Shown here in pieces: positions 14,359 through 22,017 of a stretch of DNA of 31,863 nt (positions are counted from its first letter, which is position 1; every line of letters begins with the position of its first letter). A program made the translations under genes and the position numbers. A model generated the notes under the pieces. That model saw nothing but the letters and a program-made list of their open reading frames with translations, was not told the origin of the DNA and made no database searches. The stretch is from a virus. Location of the stretch: positions 1 through 31,863 of IMG/VR virus record IMGVR_UViG_3300028837_001164, one strand, 5' to 3'.

Positions 14359-14820
14359 TTAACTCTCAGTCAAGCGTAGTTCGCAGTCTTGCAGGGTTAG
14401 GTTCTGTCCGTCTGATACCGACCTGTCGCTTGTCAAATCCCAGTATGCTAAAACCAGGCGATTGGCTACTGTGGCATTATCGTCTGTTAACACCGCATAC
14501 CTGGCTCCATCACCTGAATCTGGGATTGACCCGCCCGATGCCGTCCAGACAACATCTTTAATCTGAATCTTGGCCAGGTCGTTAGTGTCATCCTCGTTAA
14601 TGACATCAAAGTCCGTGCCATTGGGAGTTAACTGATAACCCCCAGTGGTATATCCGTTACCATCTGCTATCTCGGTAAGCTCACCAAAGGTATTGATGTC
14701 GCAGGTCGGCGCCGTCGCCGATGTCACTAACGCCACATAGAAATTTGTGGGTATTGTCGCCCCCCTGAAAAAACAACCAAGTGCTGTGAATTTTCCTCTG
14801 TTTGTCCAACCTACTGCCAT
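14359..14820 (-). CDS. beta-rich virion protein of the 'FYVALVT' type
   Basis: 153 aa: MAVGWTNRGKFTALGCFFRG, then TNFYVALVTSATAPT, FGELTEIADGNGYTTGGYQL and DDTNDLAKIQIKDVVWTASG. This combination (GA.FYV.LVT ... T.GELTEIA.GNGYT.GGY ... ARYAVLTDDN) is familiar to me from phage structural proteins found just after connector genes. Probably a neck, tail or fibre component; the exact role is not known. GGAGG ribosome binding site. Confidence 0.65.
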   Translation of the reverse strand: MAVGWTNRGKFTALGCFFRGATIPTNFYVALVTSATAPTCDINTFGELTEIADGNGYTTGGYQLTPNGTDFDVINEDDTNDLAKIQIKDVVWTASGGSIPDSGDGARYAVLTDDNATVANRLVLAYWDLTSDRSVSDGQNLTLQDCELRLTES

Positions 14821-14835
14821 TGTGTTTACCTCCTT

Positions 14836-15426
14836 TTAGTATTCCCAAGCTTTCACCGGGGTGATTGAATCGAGTCCTTTCTGATAAATTGTGTAGTGTT
14901 CATTTGCCCAGGCGTGATACCATTTCATTGTGTTGGGTATTATCTGTTTACGCATTTCACCACCGAGCCATGAACGAGCAGTTAAAGCGATAGCACCATC
15001 TACTAAGACTTTCTCTAAGTCAGAAGTCAAAGTAGATGCCGATTCCGTCAGCGTGTGAACTTTATGACAGTATAGGTAGATATTCTCCCCCAAAGTCGGA
15101 GCACTCCTTGTATTCAGCGTAAGAGTGTTACCGAAGATACTAAAATCATATATGTAGTCAGGTGGCTCGCTCCCCGTCGGATACTCAACCTTTTCTACCT
15201 TGTCCCCGATTAAGTCCTCGATGTCGCTAAGGTCTATCTCGATTGTGCCATCGCTTTCTACAGTCTCCCGCACTTCATAAGGGCAAGCCTGGGAAGTCTC
15301 AATAAGGGCTTCGCCGATATGAATGTCTAATTCGTCTGGCTTGAAGTCATAATCAATCCCCGAGACAAACTCATCTTTTAGTATTTGCCTGACCGTTTGC
15401 CTGATTGTGCTAAGATTCTTTACCAT
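14836..15426 (-). CDS. head-tail connector/adaptor-like protein
   Basis: 196 aa beginning MVKNLSTIRQTVRQILKDEF. Helical N-terminus (FKPDELDIHIGEALIETSQA), a small acidic beta domain in the middle, and a helical C-terminus (EKVLVDGAIALTARSWLGGE, MKWYHAWANEHYTIYQKGL). The helix-beta-helix layout and the place after coat-linked genes and before tail genes match phage DNA-packaging adaptors (gp4/gp6-like), as far as can be judged by eye. Role inferred mainly from position. Confidence 0.6.
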   Translation of the reverse strand: MVKNLSTIRQTVRQILKDEFVSGIDYDFKPDELDIHIGEALIETSQACPYEVRETVESDGTIEIDLSDIEDLIGDKVEKVEYPTGSEPPDYIYDFSIFGNTLTLNTRSAPTLGENIYLYCHKVHTLTESASTLTSDLEKVLVDGAIALTARSWLGGEMRKQIIPNTMKWYHAWANEHYTIYQKGLDSITPVKAWEY

Positions 15427-15433
15427 CGCTCAC

Positions 15434-15607
15434 CTACTTCTTTACCGGCTGGAGACAGTAATCCTTTAGCTGCTCCTCGGTCATTGAGTTTGCCAGGTCA
15501 ATGACAGCCTTTTTGTTTTTGACGCTTTTTATGGCGCTTTCACCATGACGCTTATAGGCGTAAGCCATGCACATCATGGTCTTTTGTTCTTCATTTTCAG
15601 TAGGCAT
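15434..15607 (-). CDS. 57-aa DUF3008-like small phage protein
   Basis: Product MPTENEEQKTMMCMAYAYKR followed by HGESAIKSVKNKKAVIDLAN and SMTEEQLKDY. The scheme (S..Q...MCMA.AYK.G ... A..MTE.QL.DYC) matches small helical proteins that often sit near phage capsid and connector genes (DUF3008-like). GGAGG lies 6 nt before the ATG. Function unknown. Ends 8 nt before the connector gene. Confidence 0.65.
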   Translation of the reverse strand: MPTENEEQKTMMCMAYAYKRHGESAIKSVKNKKAVIDLANSMTEEQLKDYCLQPVKK

Positions 15608-15609
15608 AT

Positions 15610-16329
15610 TTACCTCCTTTTACACAAAACATATAAATGTGTGCCTAGATAATAGAGATGTGTGCAGTCCCTAGTTATGCGGTCTATCTCCATGAAGTCC
15701 CGAAGTAGTCTCTCTTGAACCTCCACAGACTTGAAAAGCACTATTCCGTTAAGGATATAGGGAATGTCCCCCCTCTTCTTGATTACATCAAAACCCTGGA
15801 GTTCTAATTCGTCCAGGAATGATGGGGGCGCATAGCCCCGAACATGGATTACGCCGTCAATATATCCTCCTAAGCCGTTCGGTGTCGTTATAAGCAGATA
15901 GCCCTCGGGTTTTAATACCCTTCTAATCTCTTGAAAGGTGGCGTCCGCATCAGGCACATGCTCAATCACTTCCCTGCAAATAACAACATCAAAGGTCTGT
16001 TCCTTGAACGGTAGGTTTGCAACATCAGCCCCTATAATCTTTTTCTCAGGCTGTGCGATGAGGTCGGTCCTGACAATTCGCCCATTGATTGACTCAAGCA
16101 ATTCATCCTCTACCCATTCTCTTGAGCCAACGGACAGGACATCTTTCCCTTCGCACAAATCGCCCAGCATCTCAAGGCAGATGCGGTTTCGGTTATGGCA
16201 ATACCACAAATCAGTCTGGTAAGAAGGCCTTGTAGTGTTTGCCCAGCTTTTTACACTGGCTTTGGCGTAGCCACTATAGAGTTCTATGGCATCGCCCGTT
16301 TCCCTAAACCTATCTGCGACTTCTTGCAT
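15610..16329 (-). CDS. class I SAM-dependent methyltransferase
   Basis: 239 aa. Motif I DVLSVGSREWVED (about 63-75, a variant of the glycine loop), acidic residue D89 after strand 2 (IVRTDL), motif II/IV ADVANLPFKEQTFDVVICRE (about 101-120), VIEHVPDADATFQEI, then VLKPEGYLLITTPN. This is the layout of Methyltransf_11-type enzymes acting on small molecules, sugars or lipids rather than of DNA methylases (no NPPY/DPPY). It overlaps the glycosyltransferase by 20 nt, so the pair probably acts together, for example to make or cap a glycan on the capsid or the cell surface. The target is not visible. Confidence 0.85.
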   Translation of the reverse strand: MQEVADRFRETGDAIELYSGYAKASVKSWANTTRPSYQTDLWYCHNRNRICLEMLGDLCEGKDVLSVGSREWVEDELLESINGRIVRTDLIAQPEKKIIGADVANLPFKEQTFDVVICREVIEHVPDADATFQEIRRVLKPEGYLLITTPNGLGGYIDGVIHVRGYAPPSFLDELELQGFDVIKKRGDIPYILNGIVLFKSVEVQERLLRDFMEIDRITRDCTHLYYLGTHLYVLCKRR

Positions 16330-17500
16330 ATTTATCTTTTCCTTTATGCTTTTTCCTGGGCATCTGTATCATCTTCTCGATTTCCGCAATGACAGGTTTC
16401 CAGTATTTCTCCATCACAACGGGAATATCGTATTCCATCGCCTTCTCCCTGGCTGCTATCTTCCTCTCTGCGAGCTTGCCCGATTTCTTTTCCTGGTAAG
16501 CCTCCTCAAGATATTCCACGATTTCGTCAGGGTCAGCTCTTCCTTCCCAGGATGATTGCTCGTCAAACTCGGGTATCATTCTCTTGAGAATCCATCCCCC
16601 ACCACATAGTTCAGGCTGTGCCGTGTTGTTGGAAACAATGACAGGAACCCCAGCCGACTGTGCTTCTATGGTCGGTATTCCGAATCCCTCTCCCTTTGAG
16701 TTGCTCAAATACACATCGAGCGAGTTGTACATGTTGTTCATAGTTGGGGGAGGGATGCCGGTGAGCTTCATCTCCACCATAGAGGGAAAGCGAGTTACAT
16801 CTTGAATCATCAGGTTTTCCCGCAATGCCTGGAGATTACGCCCCCTTGGTTCTGAAGGGTCCGTGTGACAGTACATCATTACGTCATCGTGGTATCTCTT
16901 GAACTTGCTTAATGCAAGAAACGCAGATGTCCAGTCCTTTCTTTCGCGGACATTCGTGCCTACCTTGCCTATGACGAACTTATCAGTCCAGCCTACATTT
17001 TCCCTTTGTATCTGGCGTATATCTAAATTAGGGTAATAGGCCGTGCAGTCAATCATGTGCGGAGCATAGAAGCACTTAAGTTTCAGGCGCTTCATTTCCT
17101 TTTCCCCAAACTTGGACATGGCAATCGGCCTGTAAATCCCGGGATGCTTTTTAAGAATATTGTAAACTCCAGGTGGCATGGGTTCGTGGTCAATCGGAGT
17201 CCAGGGAAACCATTTGCAGTTTTCTGATTGCATCCCGAGAATCCAGACATCAACCAATGTAATTAGGCAGTCAGCCTTGAAGTGGTTATAGATTCTCTCC
17301 GCCCAGTTTGCTCCATAGTCTCCTCCGGGGTTGGGGTAAATAGGTATATCATTCCAGTAAATAATGCCACCGTCCAAACCATAATAGGCAAAGATGGCAA
17401 CTGTGTGCCCGAGCCCCCGTAACTCCAATGCTAGTTGTGCTGGTTGAACTCCATATCCGGTGTGACAAAATGGTGAATTACCAGTAAGTAGGATTCTCAT
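16310..17500 (-). CDS. GT-B glycosyltransferase, family GT4-like
   Basis: 396 aa. The N-terminal Rossmann half starts MRILLTGNSPFCHTGYGVQP (G-rich acceptor loop). The C-terminal half has KFVIGKVGTNVRERKDWTSA, then SLDVYLSNSKGEGFGIPTIE, containing the family's E-x7-E nucleotide-sugar motif (E271 ... E279), followed by AQSAGVPVIVSN. It transfers a sugar from a nucleotide-sugar donor; the acceptor is unknown. It lies directly after the coat gene, with the methyltransferase overlapping its end, so modification of virion proteins or of the host surface during the late phase is likely. The C-terminus is strongly basic (RKKHKGKDKYARSRR), possibly for membrane or nucleic-acid contact. Confidence 0.88.
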   Translation of the reverse strand: MRILLTGNSPFCHTGYGVQPAQLALELRGLGHTVAIFAYYGLDGGIIYWNDIPIYPNPGGDYGANWAERIYNHFKADCLITLVDVWILGMQSENCKWFPWTPIDHEPMPPGVYNILKKHPGIYRPIAMSKFGEKEMKRLKLKCFYAPHMIDCTAYYPNLDIRQIQRENVGWTDKFVIGKVGTNVRERKDWTSAFLALSKFKRYHDDVMMYCHTDPSEPRGRNLQALRENLMIQDVTRFPSMVEMKLTGIPPPTMNNMYNSLDVYLSNSKGEGFGIPTIEAQSAGVPVIVSNNTAQPELCGGGWILKRMIPEFDEQSSWEGRADPDEIVEYLEEAYQEKKSGKLAERKIAAREKAMEYDIPVVMEKYWKPVIAEIEKMIQMPRKKHKGKDKYARSRR

Positions 17501-17518
17501 AAACCTCCTTAATATATG

Positions 17519-17550
17519 GGGGAGGTCTGGCTTTCAGGAGCAACCTCCCC
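17519..17550. other. hairpin between coat and glycosyltransferase genes
   Basis: A perfect 8-bp stem GGGGAGGT/ACCTCCCC with a 16-nt loop. A TTTTTT run follows it on the plus strand only; on the minus strand, the direction of transcription here, CATATATT follows. It looks like a terminator pointing the wrong way. On the coat mRNA it may act as a 3' stabilising stem or a partial terminator that lowers expression of the modification genes. Confidence 0.55.
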
Positions 17551-17587
17551 TTTTTTGTAGCTTCTCCTTGCCCGCTAAATTAAACTA

Positions 17588-18700
17588 TCAGTCGCACAGT
17601 CTGGCAGCTAGTTCCTTGTCCAGAGTTTTCACTCCGAAGAGGATGTCTACCGAGATGCGGTTTGCCTTAGCAACAGTGTCTCCATCGAGAGCTACACGGC
17701 AGGAAATGCCCTTGTAGTTCTGGGTACTGCAATTCACTCCGCCGATATAAGGTTCCAGTGGTGCAGAAACAAGAGCAAAGGCGTTCTTATGTAAGGCCAG
17801 ATTGACCTTGCCTGCAGCCTGAAAGGTAACAACGGCAGTGGTAAGTATTGCGGCATCCAAGGGTGGAGTAAAGGTAATGTCAACTTCAGCAGTTGCATCG
17901 GCTAGGACAGTGCTACCAGTTACAATTAGGTAGCCCCTATCACTACCGACTACCTTGAAGACATCGCCAGCAGCAACGGCACCTACGGTTCCACCTCCGT
18001 CAAGCGTGGCAGCCGTGGCACCAGCAGTGGCAGCACCCTTGAAAGCAAGCGTGTCATCGTTGCAGTTGCTTGCCCAGGTCGGCACATTCTGGGACATGTA
18101 ATAGTCAGCACCCAGCACACGCCCAATGCGGTACTCGTCGATGGTGAGGGACTTGCCCCTCTTGTCGGCATGAAGTATCGCATCGAGGGCAGCGTATTTC
18201 GCCTGGGTGACAGGATGCAAAACTACCCGTCTTTCGGTAATAGGACATTTCTGAATGTCCAGTTGTGCCATCAGATTAGCCAAGTCGCCAACGACCGGGG
18301 TGCCGCTAACCGGAGTGTGTCCAGCCACAGTCTTGTAGATTTCACTGAAGATAATCTCATCTACATTCTGGGCGTGCTCACGCATCATCGGTTGTAGCAC
18401 CTGTTCTGAAAAGCTCACGAGGTCCAGCGACATTTCCTGTGAGGTTATGTGCGCCGTGATGTCGTAAAACTTGTTCAGAATAACCTGAACGCTCGACTCG
18501 ACTATTTCCTGGGCAGCGACAGTTGTTGAAAAGGCACTTGCCTCGAATGTCGCTGGCTTGCGAATTGTAACCGTTGCCCCTACCTTCTTGTACTCCTTAG
18601 AGTAATCCCGGTGGACAAGGTTAGCCATGACTAATTCCTTCTCCAGCACCAACAGACCTTCTTTCGCTATGATGGATGGAGTTAAAAGTGTCTGAGTCAT
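17588..18700 (-). CDS. major capsid protein, P22 coat-like
   Basis: 370 aa beginning MTQTLLTPSIIAKEGLLVLE, then MANLVHRDYSKEYKKVGATV and TIRKPATFEA. The N-terminal arm and the 'NLV.RDY..E..K.G.TV.IRKP..F.A' signature match the P22 gene-5 coat family, with an HK97-type fold. The segment about 218-300 (FKGAATAGATAATLDGGGTV ... ITFTPPLDAAI) is a beta-rich stretch likely inserted in the core. NLALHKNAFALVSAPLEP near the end is the usual 'h+nAf.l....l' strand. It forms the icosahedral shell and lies directly after the scaffold gene. P22-type coats are usual in podoviruses. Confidence 0.9.
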   Translation of the reverse strand: MTQTLLTPSIIAKEGLLVLEKELVMANLVHRDYSKEYKKVGATVTIRKPATFEASAFSTTVAAQEIVESSVQVILNKFYDITAHITSQEMSLDLVSFSEQVLQPMMREHAQNVDEIIFSEIYKTVAGHTPVSGTPVVGDLANLMAQLDIQKCPITERRVVLHPVTQAKYAALDAILHADKRGKSLTIDEYRIGRVLGADYYMSQNVPTWASNCNDDTLAFKGAATAGATAATLDGGGTVGAVAAGDVFKVVGSDRGYLIVTGSTVLADATAEVDITFTPPLDAAILTTAVVTFQAAGKVNLALHKNAFALVSAPLEPYIGGVNCSTQNYKGISCRVALDGDTVAKANRISVDILFGVKTLDKELAARLCD

Positions 18701-18708
18701 GTTCCCTC

Positions 18709-19434
18709 CTATAATGGGAATCTGTCGGGGTCTTCCTTTTTCCTTGTAGCAGCATAGTCGTCCATTGACTGCTTATCTCGCTGCTCAAGGGTAGGTGTCC
18801 GAGTTCCGCCAGTTGTCGGCACAGATACAGGAGTCGTTTTCCTTTCGCCACCTTCAACTTCGCCCTCCGGTAGTCGTTCACCCGTGGGTTTCAGTCTTTT
18901 GGCGAGTTTTTCGGCCTGCTCCACAGTAGTCAGCTTAAGGTCAGCAACACCCTCTTTGAGCGTCTGCGGGTTTACATCGTATCTCGCTGCAATCTCCCAC
19001 AATTTATCTCTTAATGTGATTTCCTCTGCTGCCCTAATCTTTTCTGTGTGCTCGGCCTTTTCGCGCTCAAGTTCTGCTCTGTCTTTTTTTAGCTGGGCTC
19101 TTTCGGCTGCGAAACTAGCTTGCTCTTGCTTTTTAGCCTGCTTCGCTTGATAACTCTGCATTTTCTCAGGGTTAAGCTTAGCTTCCTCAAGTTCCCTAGC
19201 TTCGCTTTCAATCTCTTTTGCCTTGGCAGCCTCTTCTCTTTCATTCAAAGATTGCTCTCTAAATTCAAAGTCTTTGGCCGTCCTGCCAGCAGCGGATAGA
19301 GCATTACTCACTCGCTCTTGAAACTCCTTCTCTGTGTAAGTCTTGGCTTTCTCCGTTGAAGTTCCCTGATTTTCCTCAGAAGAAGACTGTCCAGTTTCCT
19401 GAAGAGTGTCCTTCTGTTCCTCAGTTTCGTCCAT
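18709..19434 (-). CDS. capsid scaffolding protein
   Basis: 241 aa, extremely charged: an acidic, Glu/Gln/Ser-rich start (MDETEEQKDTLQETGQSSSE), a long coiled coil from about 35 to 145 (REEAAKAKEIESEARELEEA, AQLKKDRAELEREKAEHTEK), a small helical domain, and a Pro/Thr/Gly-rich linker before a short C-terminal helix. This composition, and its place just before the coat gene, are standard for scaffolds that direct procapsid assembly and then leave. GGAGG ribosome binding site. A terminator hairpin lies directly upstream of it. Confidence 0.85.
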   Translation of the reverse strand: MDETEEQKDTLQETGQSSSEENQGTSTEKAKTYTEKEFQERVSNALSAAGRTAKDFEFREQSLNEREEAAKAKEIESEARELEEAKLNPEKMQSYQAKQAKKQEQASFAAERAQLKKDRAELEREKAEHTEKIRAAEEITLRDKLWEIAARYDVNPQTLKEGVADLKLTTVEQAEKLAKRLKPTGERLPEGEVEGGERKTTPVSVPTTGGTRTPTLEQRDKQSMDDYAATRKKEDPDRFPL

Positions 19435-19455
19435 TTTAACCTCCTAAATAAAAAC

Positions 19456-19484
19456 GCCTCAGAATGTAAAAGATTTTCTGAGGC
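19456..19484 (-). terminator. intrinsic terminator ahead of the scaffold gene
   Basis: A 9-bp perfect stem GCCTCAGAA/TTCTGAGGC, 11-nt loop, then GTTTTTATTT on the minus strand, merging into the scaffold's own AGGAGG. Another hairpin (GCCACC/GGTGGC, 19489-19509) stands just before it. It would reduce readthrough from the upstream virion genes into scaffold and coat unless antitermination or an internal promoter acts. Confidence 0.7.
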
Positions 19485-19523
19485 CTGTGCCACCCTTTAA
19501 GGCGGTGGCTTTCCCAACGACCC

Positions 19524-19649
19524 TTAGTTTTTAGTGTTGCGTATTCCTAACTTTCGTCTTTGTGCTCTATTCATTGGCACAACTTTCTTTACATTCCTCT
19601 GCTTGTCAACAATCGCAACTCTCTTTGTAGGCGATGGTGTGAATTTCAC
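19524..19649 (-). CDS. 41-aa basic peptide coupled to the repeat protein
   Basis: The GTG start overlaps the upstream stop (GTGA at 19649-19646); the product is MKFTPSPTKRVAIVDKQRNV then KKVVPMNRAQRRKLGIRNTK. Strongly basic, without Cys or membrane segments. Nucleic-acid binding or head assembly is possible; function unknown. The tight coupling is the main evidence that it is real. Confidence 0.55.
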   Translation of the reverse strand: MKFTPSPTKRVAIVDKQRNVKKVVPMNRAQRRKLGIRNTKN

Positions 19650-20860
19650 TTAAATAGTTCCTTAAATTGTTCCACCTCAGCAGCCTCTTCCCAGGGCGAT
19701 TTTTCCTCTTTTACCTCCCCTCTCCCCGCTAGTGGCTTCCATTTACCTGCTAAGATGCCCCATTCTTCTAAGGCAGGATTGGCTTTTCTGAAATCTAATC
19801 TTGGATTTCCAAGAGGTAACATTTGATATTGCTCATAAAGTCTTTCTACCTCTATTGATGGAATCCCATCAAAGTCTATTGGTTCATTGCCCCAAATGCC
19901 TAGCCATACTTCATTATAAAAGTCAAGGTTTTCCTTCAAATAACGCTCATTAGCATAGCCTTTTGAGTCAATGTTTCGATATGTAACCACATTCTCTATA
20001 AGGTCTTCTGAAACGCCATCATCCATCGCCTTCATGCGGTTTCTGTCATCCCTGAACTCGGGATGAGAATTAAGATACCGCTCTCTAGCCTCTGTGGTTT
20101 CAATGGCATCATACTCAGCCTGTGCATCTCGCCACTTAATCTGAAGCTGGTAATACTCAATACCTCTGTAATCTTCTGTGCCTTCCCAATCCCAGTTCTC
20201 CATTGCCCAGTTAGTAAAGTCGGGATGCTCCAATCGCCAGAGTTTAGCTTCGGCAGTGTTAGACCCAAACTCATCTACAATCTTCCCATATTCAACATTA
20301 AACTCAGCCATCTCAGGGCTTCCGCCTGCTTGAAATACTTCAAGCCTGTTTCTATCATCCCTAAAGTCAGGGTGGGTATTCAGAAATTCTTTTCTGGCCT
20401 CTGCCCTCGCATCGTCATCGGCAATATATTGTGGCGAATCATCATCGCCGAAGGCAGCATATTGGTCAAATAGGTCTCCATGCTTAACCTGTATTCTCAG
20501 AACATCAATATTGGCATCCCTCAAGGCTGATTCCTTCCAGCCATAGGCATCCGTACCCCATTGGTTAAAGTCAGGGTTTTCTAGCCTGAATAACTTGACT
20601 TCAGCAGAAGCAGAACCAAACTTGTCTGATATACCCAAGTAATCAAAATAGGCATCGGCAAGCTCTTCAGGTGGCAACCATGCTGTCAAATGCTCTAAAG
20701 GAACATTGTATTCTTTAGCCCACTTGGCAACCTGATTGTAGGCTTCTCTAGTTTGTATTCTGCCTGGGAAACCCCAGAAGGCCAGCATAGCATCCTGCTG
20801 AGGGTTAGCACTCCTCCACTCCTTACGCCATTCTTTCGTAAGTTCGGGATGAGCTTCCAC
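19646..20860 (-). CDS. repeat-containing virion-region protein
   Basis: 404 aa, acidic and Trp/Asp-rich. It contains two copies of a unit of about 100-115 residues: FGSASAEVKLFRLENPDF at 81-98 and FGSNTAEAKLWRLEHPDF at 198-215; then THPDFRDDRNR at 162-172 and SHPEFRDDRNR at 265-275. The listed start (GTG, VEAHPEL) has only a distant AAGGA. The frame is open 84 nt further upstream, where it reads QYYDLWQEYQALATKKERDA in the same style as the repeats. It may therefore be the C-terminal part of the preceding giant protein, separated by a -1 frame change. No family recognised; probably internal virion or assembly. Confidence 0.55.
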   Translation of the reverse strand: MEAHPELTKEWRKEWRSANPQQDAMLAFWGFPGRIQTREAYNQVAKWAKEYNVPLEHLTAWLPPEELADAYFDYLGISDKFGSASAEVKLFRLENPDFNQWGTDAYGWKESALRDANIDVLRIQVKHGDLFDQYAAFGDDDSPQYIADDDARAEARKEFLNTHPDFRDDRNRLEVFQAGGSPEMAEFNVEYGKIVDEFGSNTAEAKLWRLEHPDFTNWAMENWDWEGTEDYRGIEYYQLQIKWRDAQAEYDAIETTEARERYLNSHPEFRDDRNRMKAMDDGVSEDLIENVVTYRNIDSKGYANERYLKENLDFYNEVWLGIWGNEPIDFDGIPSIEVERLYEQYQMLPLGNPRLDFRKANPALEEWGILAGKWKPLAGRGEVKEEKSPWEEAAEVEQFKELFK

Positions 20861-20886
20861 AAAAGCATCTCGTTCCTTTTTAGTTG

Positions 20887-22017
20887 CTAACGCCTGGTAT
20901 TCTTGCCAGAGGTCATAGTATTGGCCTCTCCATGCCTGTCTTCATCAACTATGCCTAGCTTGGCAAGTTCGTTCTCTATCTCGTTTGTGATATTCAATCT
21001 TGTGGGCAATGGGAATCCCAGGAACTCATACCATGCCCCCTTCTTTTCATTAAGCTGGTCTATGTATTCTCTGCCTCCCTTTGTGGCATAAATACCCCGC
21101 GTCAAGGCGGTCAGCCATTCGTCAGGGTGGACTTCAAACAACTGTTTTCCTCTAACATCAGTCCATTCCCCATGCACTAAAGCATCTACAGCATCGAACA
21201 TCCTGTTAATCTGGGTCCCACCAAGAACATGATACCGAGTAGCCCATTGCCTCAAGTCTGTCCAGTTGTCATATTTGAGAACATCGTCTATTGCCCCTTT
21301 GAGGTCGTTCATATACTGAAGTGGCATAGGCAAATACCAGGGATTGTTAGAATCCATGCCAGCACCCATCAGACTAAAGAAGGGGATAAACGAGCTCAGG
21401 CGCCAGGGCTTGCGGTTGATAAACTTATCAGCCACCATGTTAATAACCACCATAGCAGCGAACCAGGTCAAAAGCATTTTTACCCTATTTTGAATGGTAG
21501 CCTGCCCTTCTGCCGATGTCGCCGATATAGTCTCATAAGCCCCTGCTTTGCCTACCAATTTACGCACACCGATTAAGTTAAGTTCCCTTACTGTGTTGAA
21601 AACCTCAAGCGAGAATGTCTGGAAGGGGAAGAGTGTGCCGACTTCCCTATTCCGCAGAATCCCCGGTAAATTCTCCAAGTTATACATAGATTGGGTTTTA
21701 GCACCACCCTCTGAGGCATATTCCCACAAGGCTCTTCCCTTATATCCTAGTTTCTGCCCATGAAAGTAGGCAGCCCTTATAGAAACTCCAGTCAACATAT
21801 TCTCAATCGTATTCGTCAGAAAGTTGGCGATGTTTTCTACTTTATCAAGTGTAGAACCTTCCCATGCCAAGTTCTTTTCGAGCCTAGCACCAATATCCTG
21901 ATAAGCAACCTTCCCACCGCGCCTTCCTTTGATAATCGAGGAGTAGGCATTTTGCCTTACCTGGCGATGAACTGAAGGAACTAACAGGTAATCCAGCCCT
22001 CGTATTGTGTTTACCAT
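20887..22017 (-). CDS. C-terminal part of the giant virion protein (frame 2)
   Basis: 376 aa from an ATG with no ribosome binding site. The same frame is open upstream to a TGA at 22090-22092 and reads RYFVQTSSIVLTTTRYG just before this ATG. That looks like continuing protein, not leader. Visible text: RQNAYSSIIKGRRGGKVAYQ, GGAKTQSMYNLENLPGILR, VGTLFPFQTFSLEVFNTVRE, a hydrophobic stretch MLLTWFAAMVVINMVA, and PLQYMNDLKGAIDDVLKYDN. From memory these motifs belong to the end of very large phage virion proteins. Best read as the second half of the 26122 gene, now out of frame by +1. A separately translated protein is the alternative. Confidence 0.6.
   Translation of the reverse strand: MVNTIRGLDYLLVPSVHRQVRQNAYSSIIKGRRGGKVAYQDIGARLEKNLAWEGSTLDKVENIANFLTNTIENMLTGVSIRAAYFHGQKLGYKGRALWEYASEGGAKTQSMYNLENLPGILRNREVGTLFPFQTFSLEVFNTVRELNLIGVRKLVGKAGAYETISATSAEGQATIQNRVKMLLTWFAAMVVINMVADKFINRKPWRLSSFIPFFSLMGAGMDSNNPWYLPMPLQYMNDLKGAIDDVLKYDNWTDLRQWATRYHVLGGTQINRMFDAVDALVHGEWTDVRGKQLFEVHPDEWLTALTRGIYATKGGREYIDQLNEKKGAWYEFLGFPLPTRLNITNEIENELAKLGIVDEDRHGEANTMTSGKNTRR

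Noticed and set aside
17983-18183. Minus-strand frame inside the coat gene
   Set aside because: Overlaps a well-supported coat gene, with no start signal and a low-complexity product.
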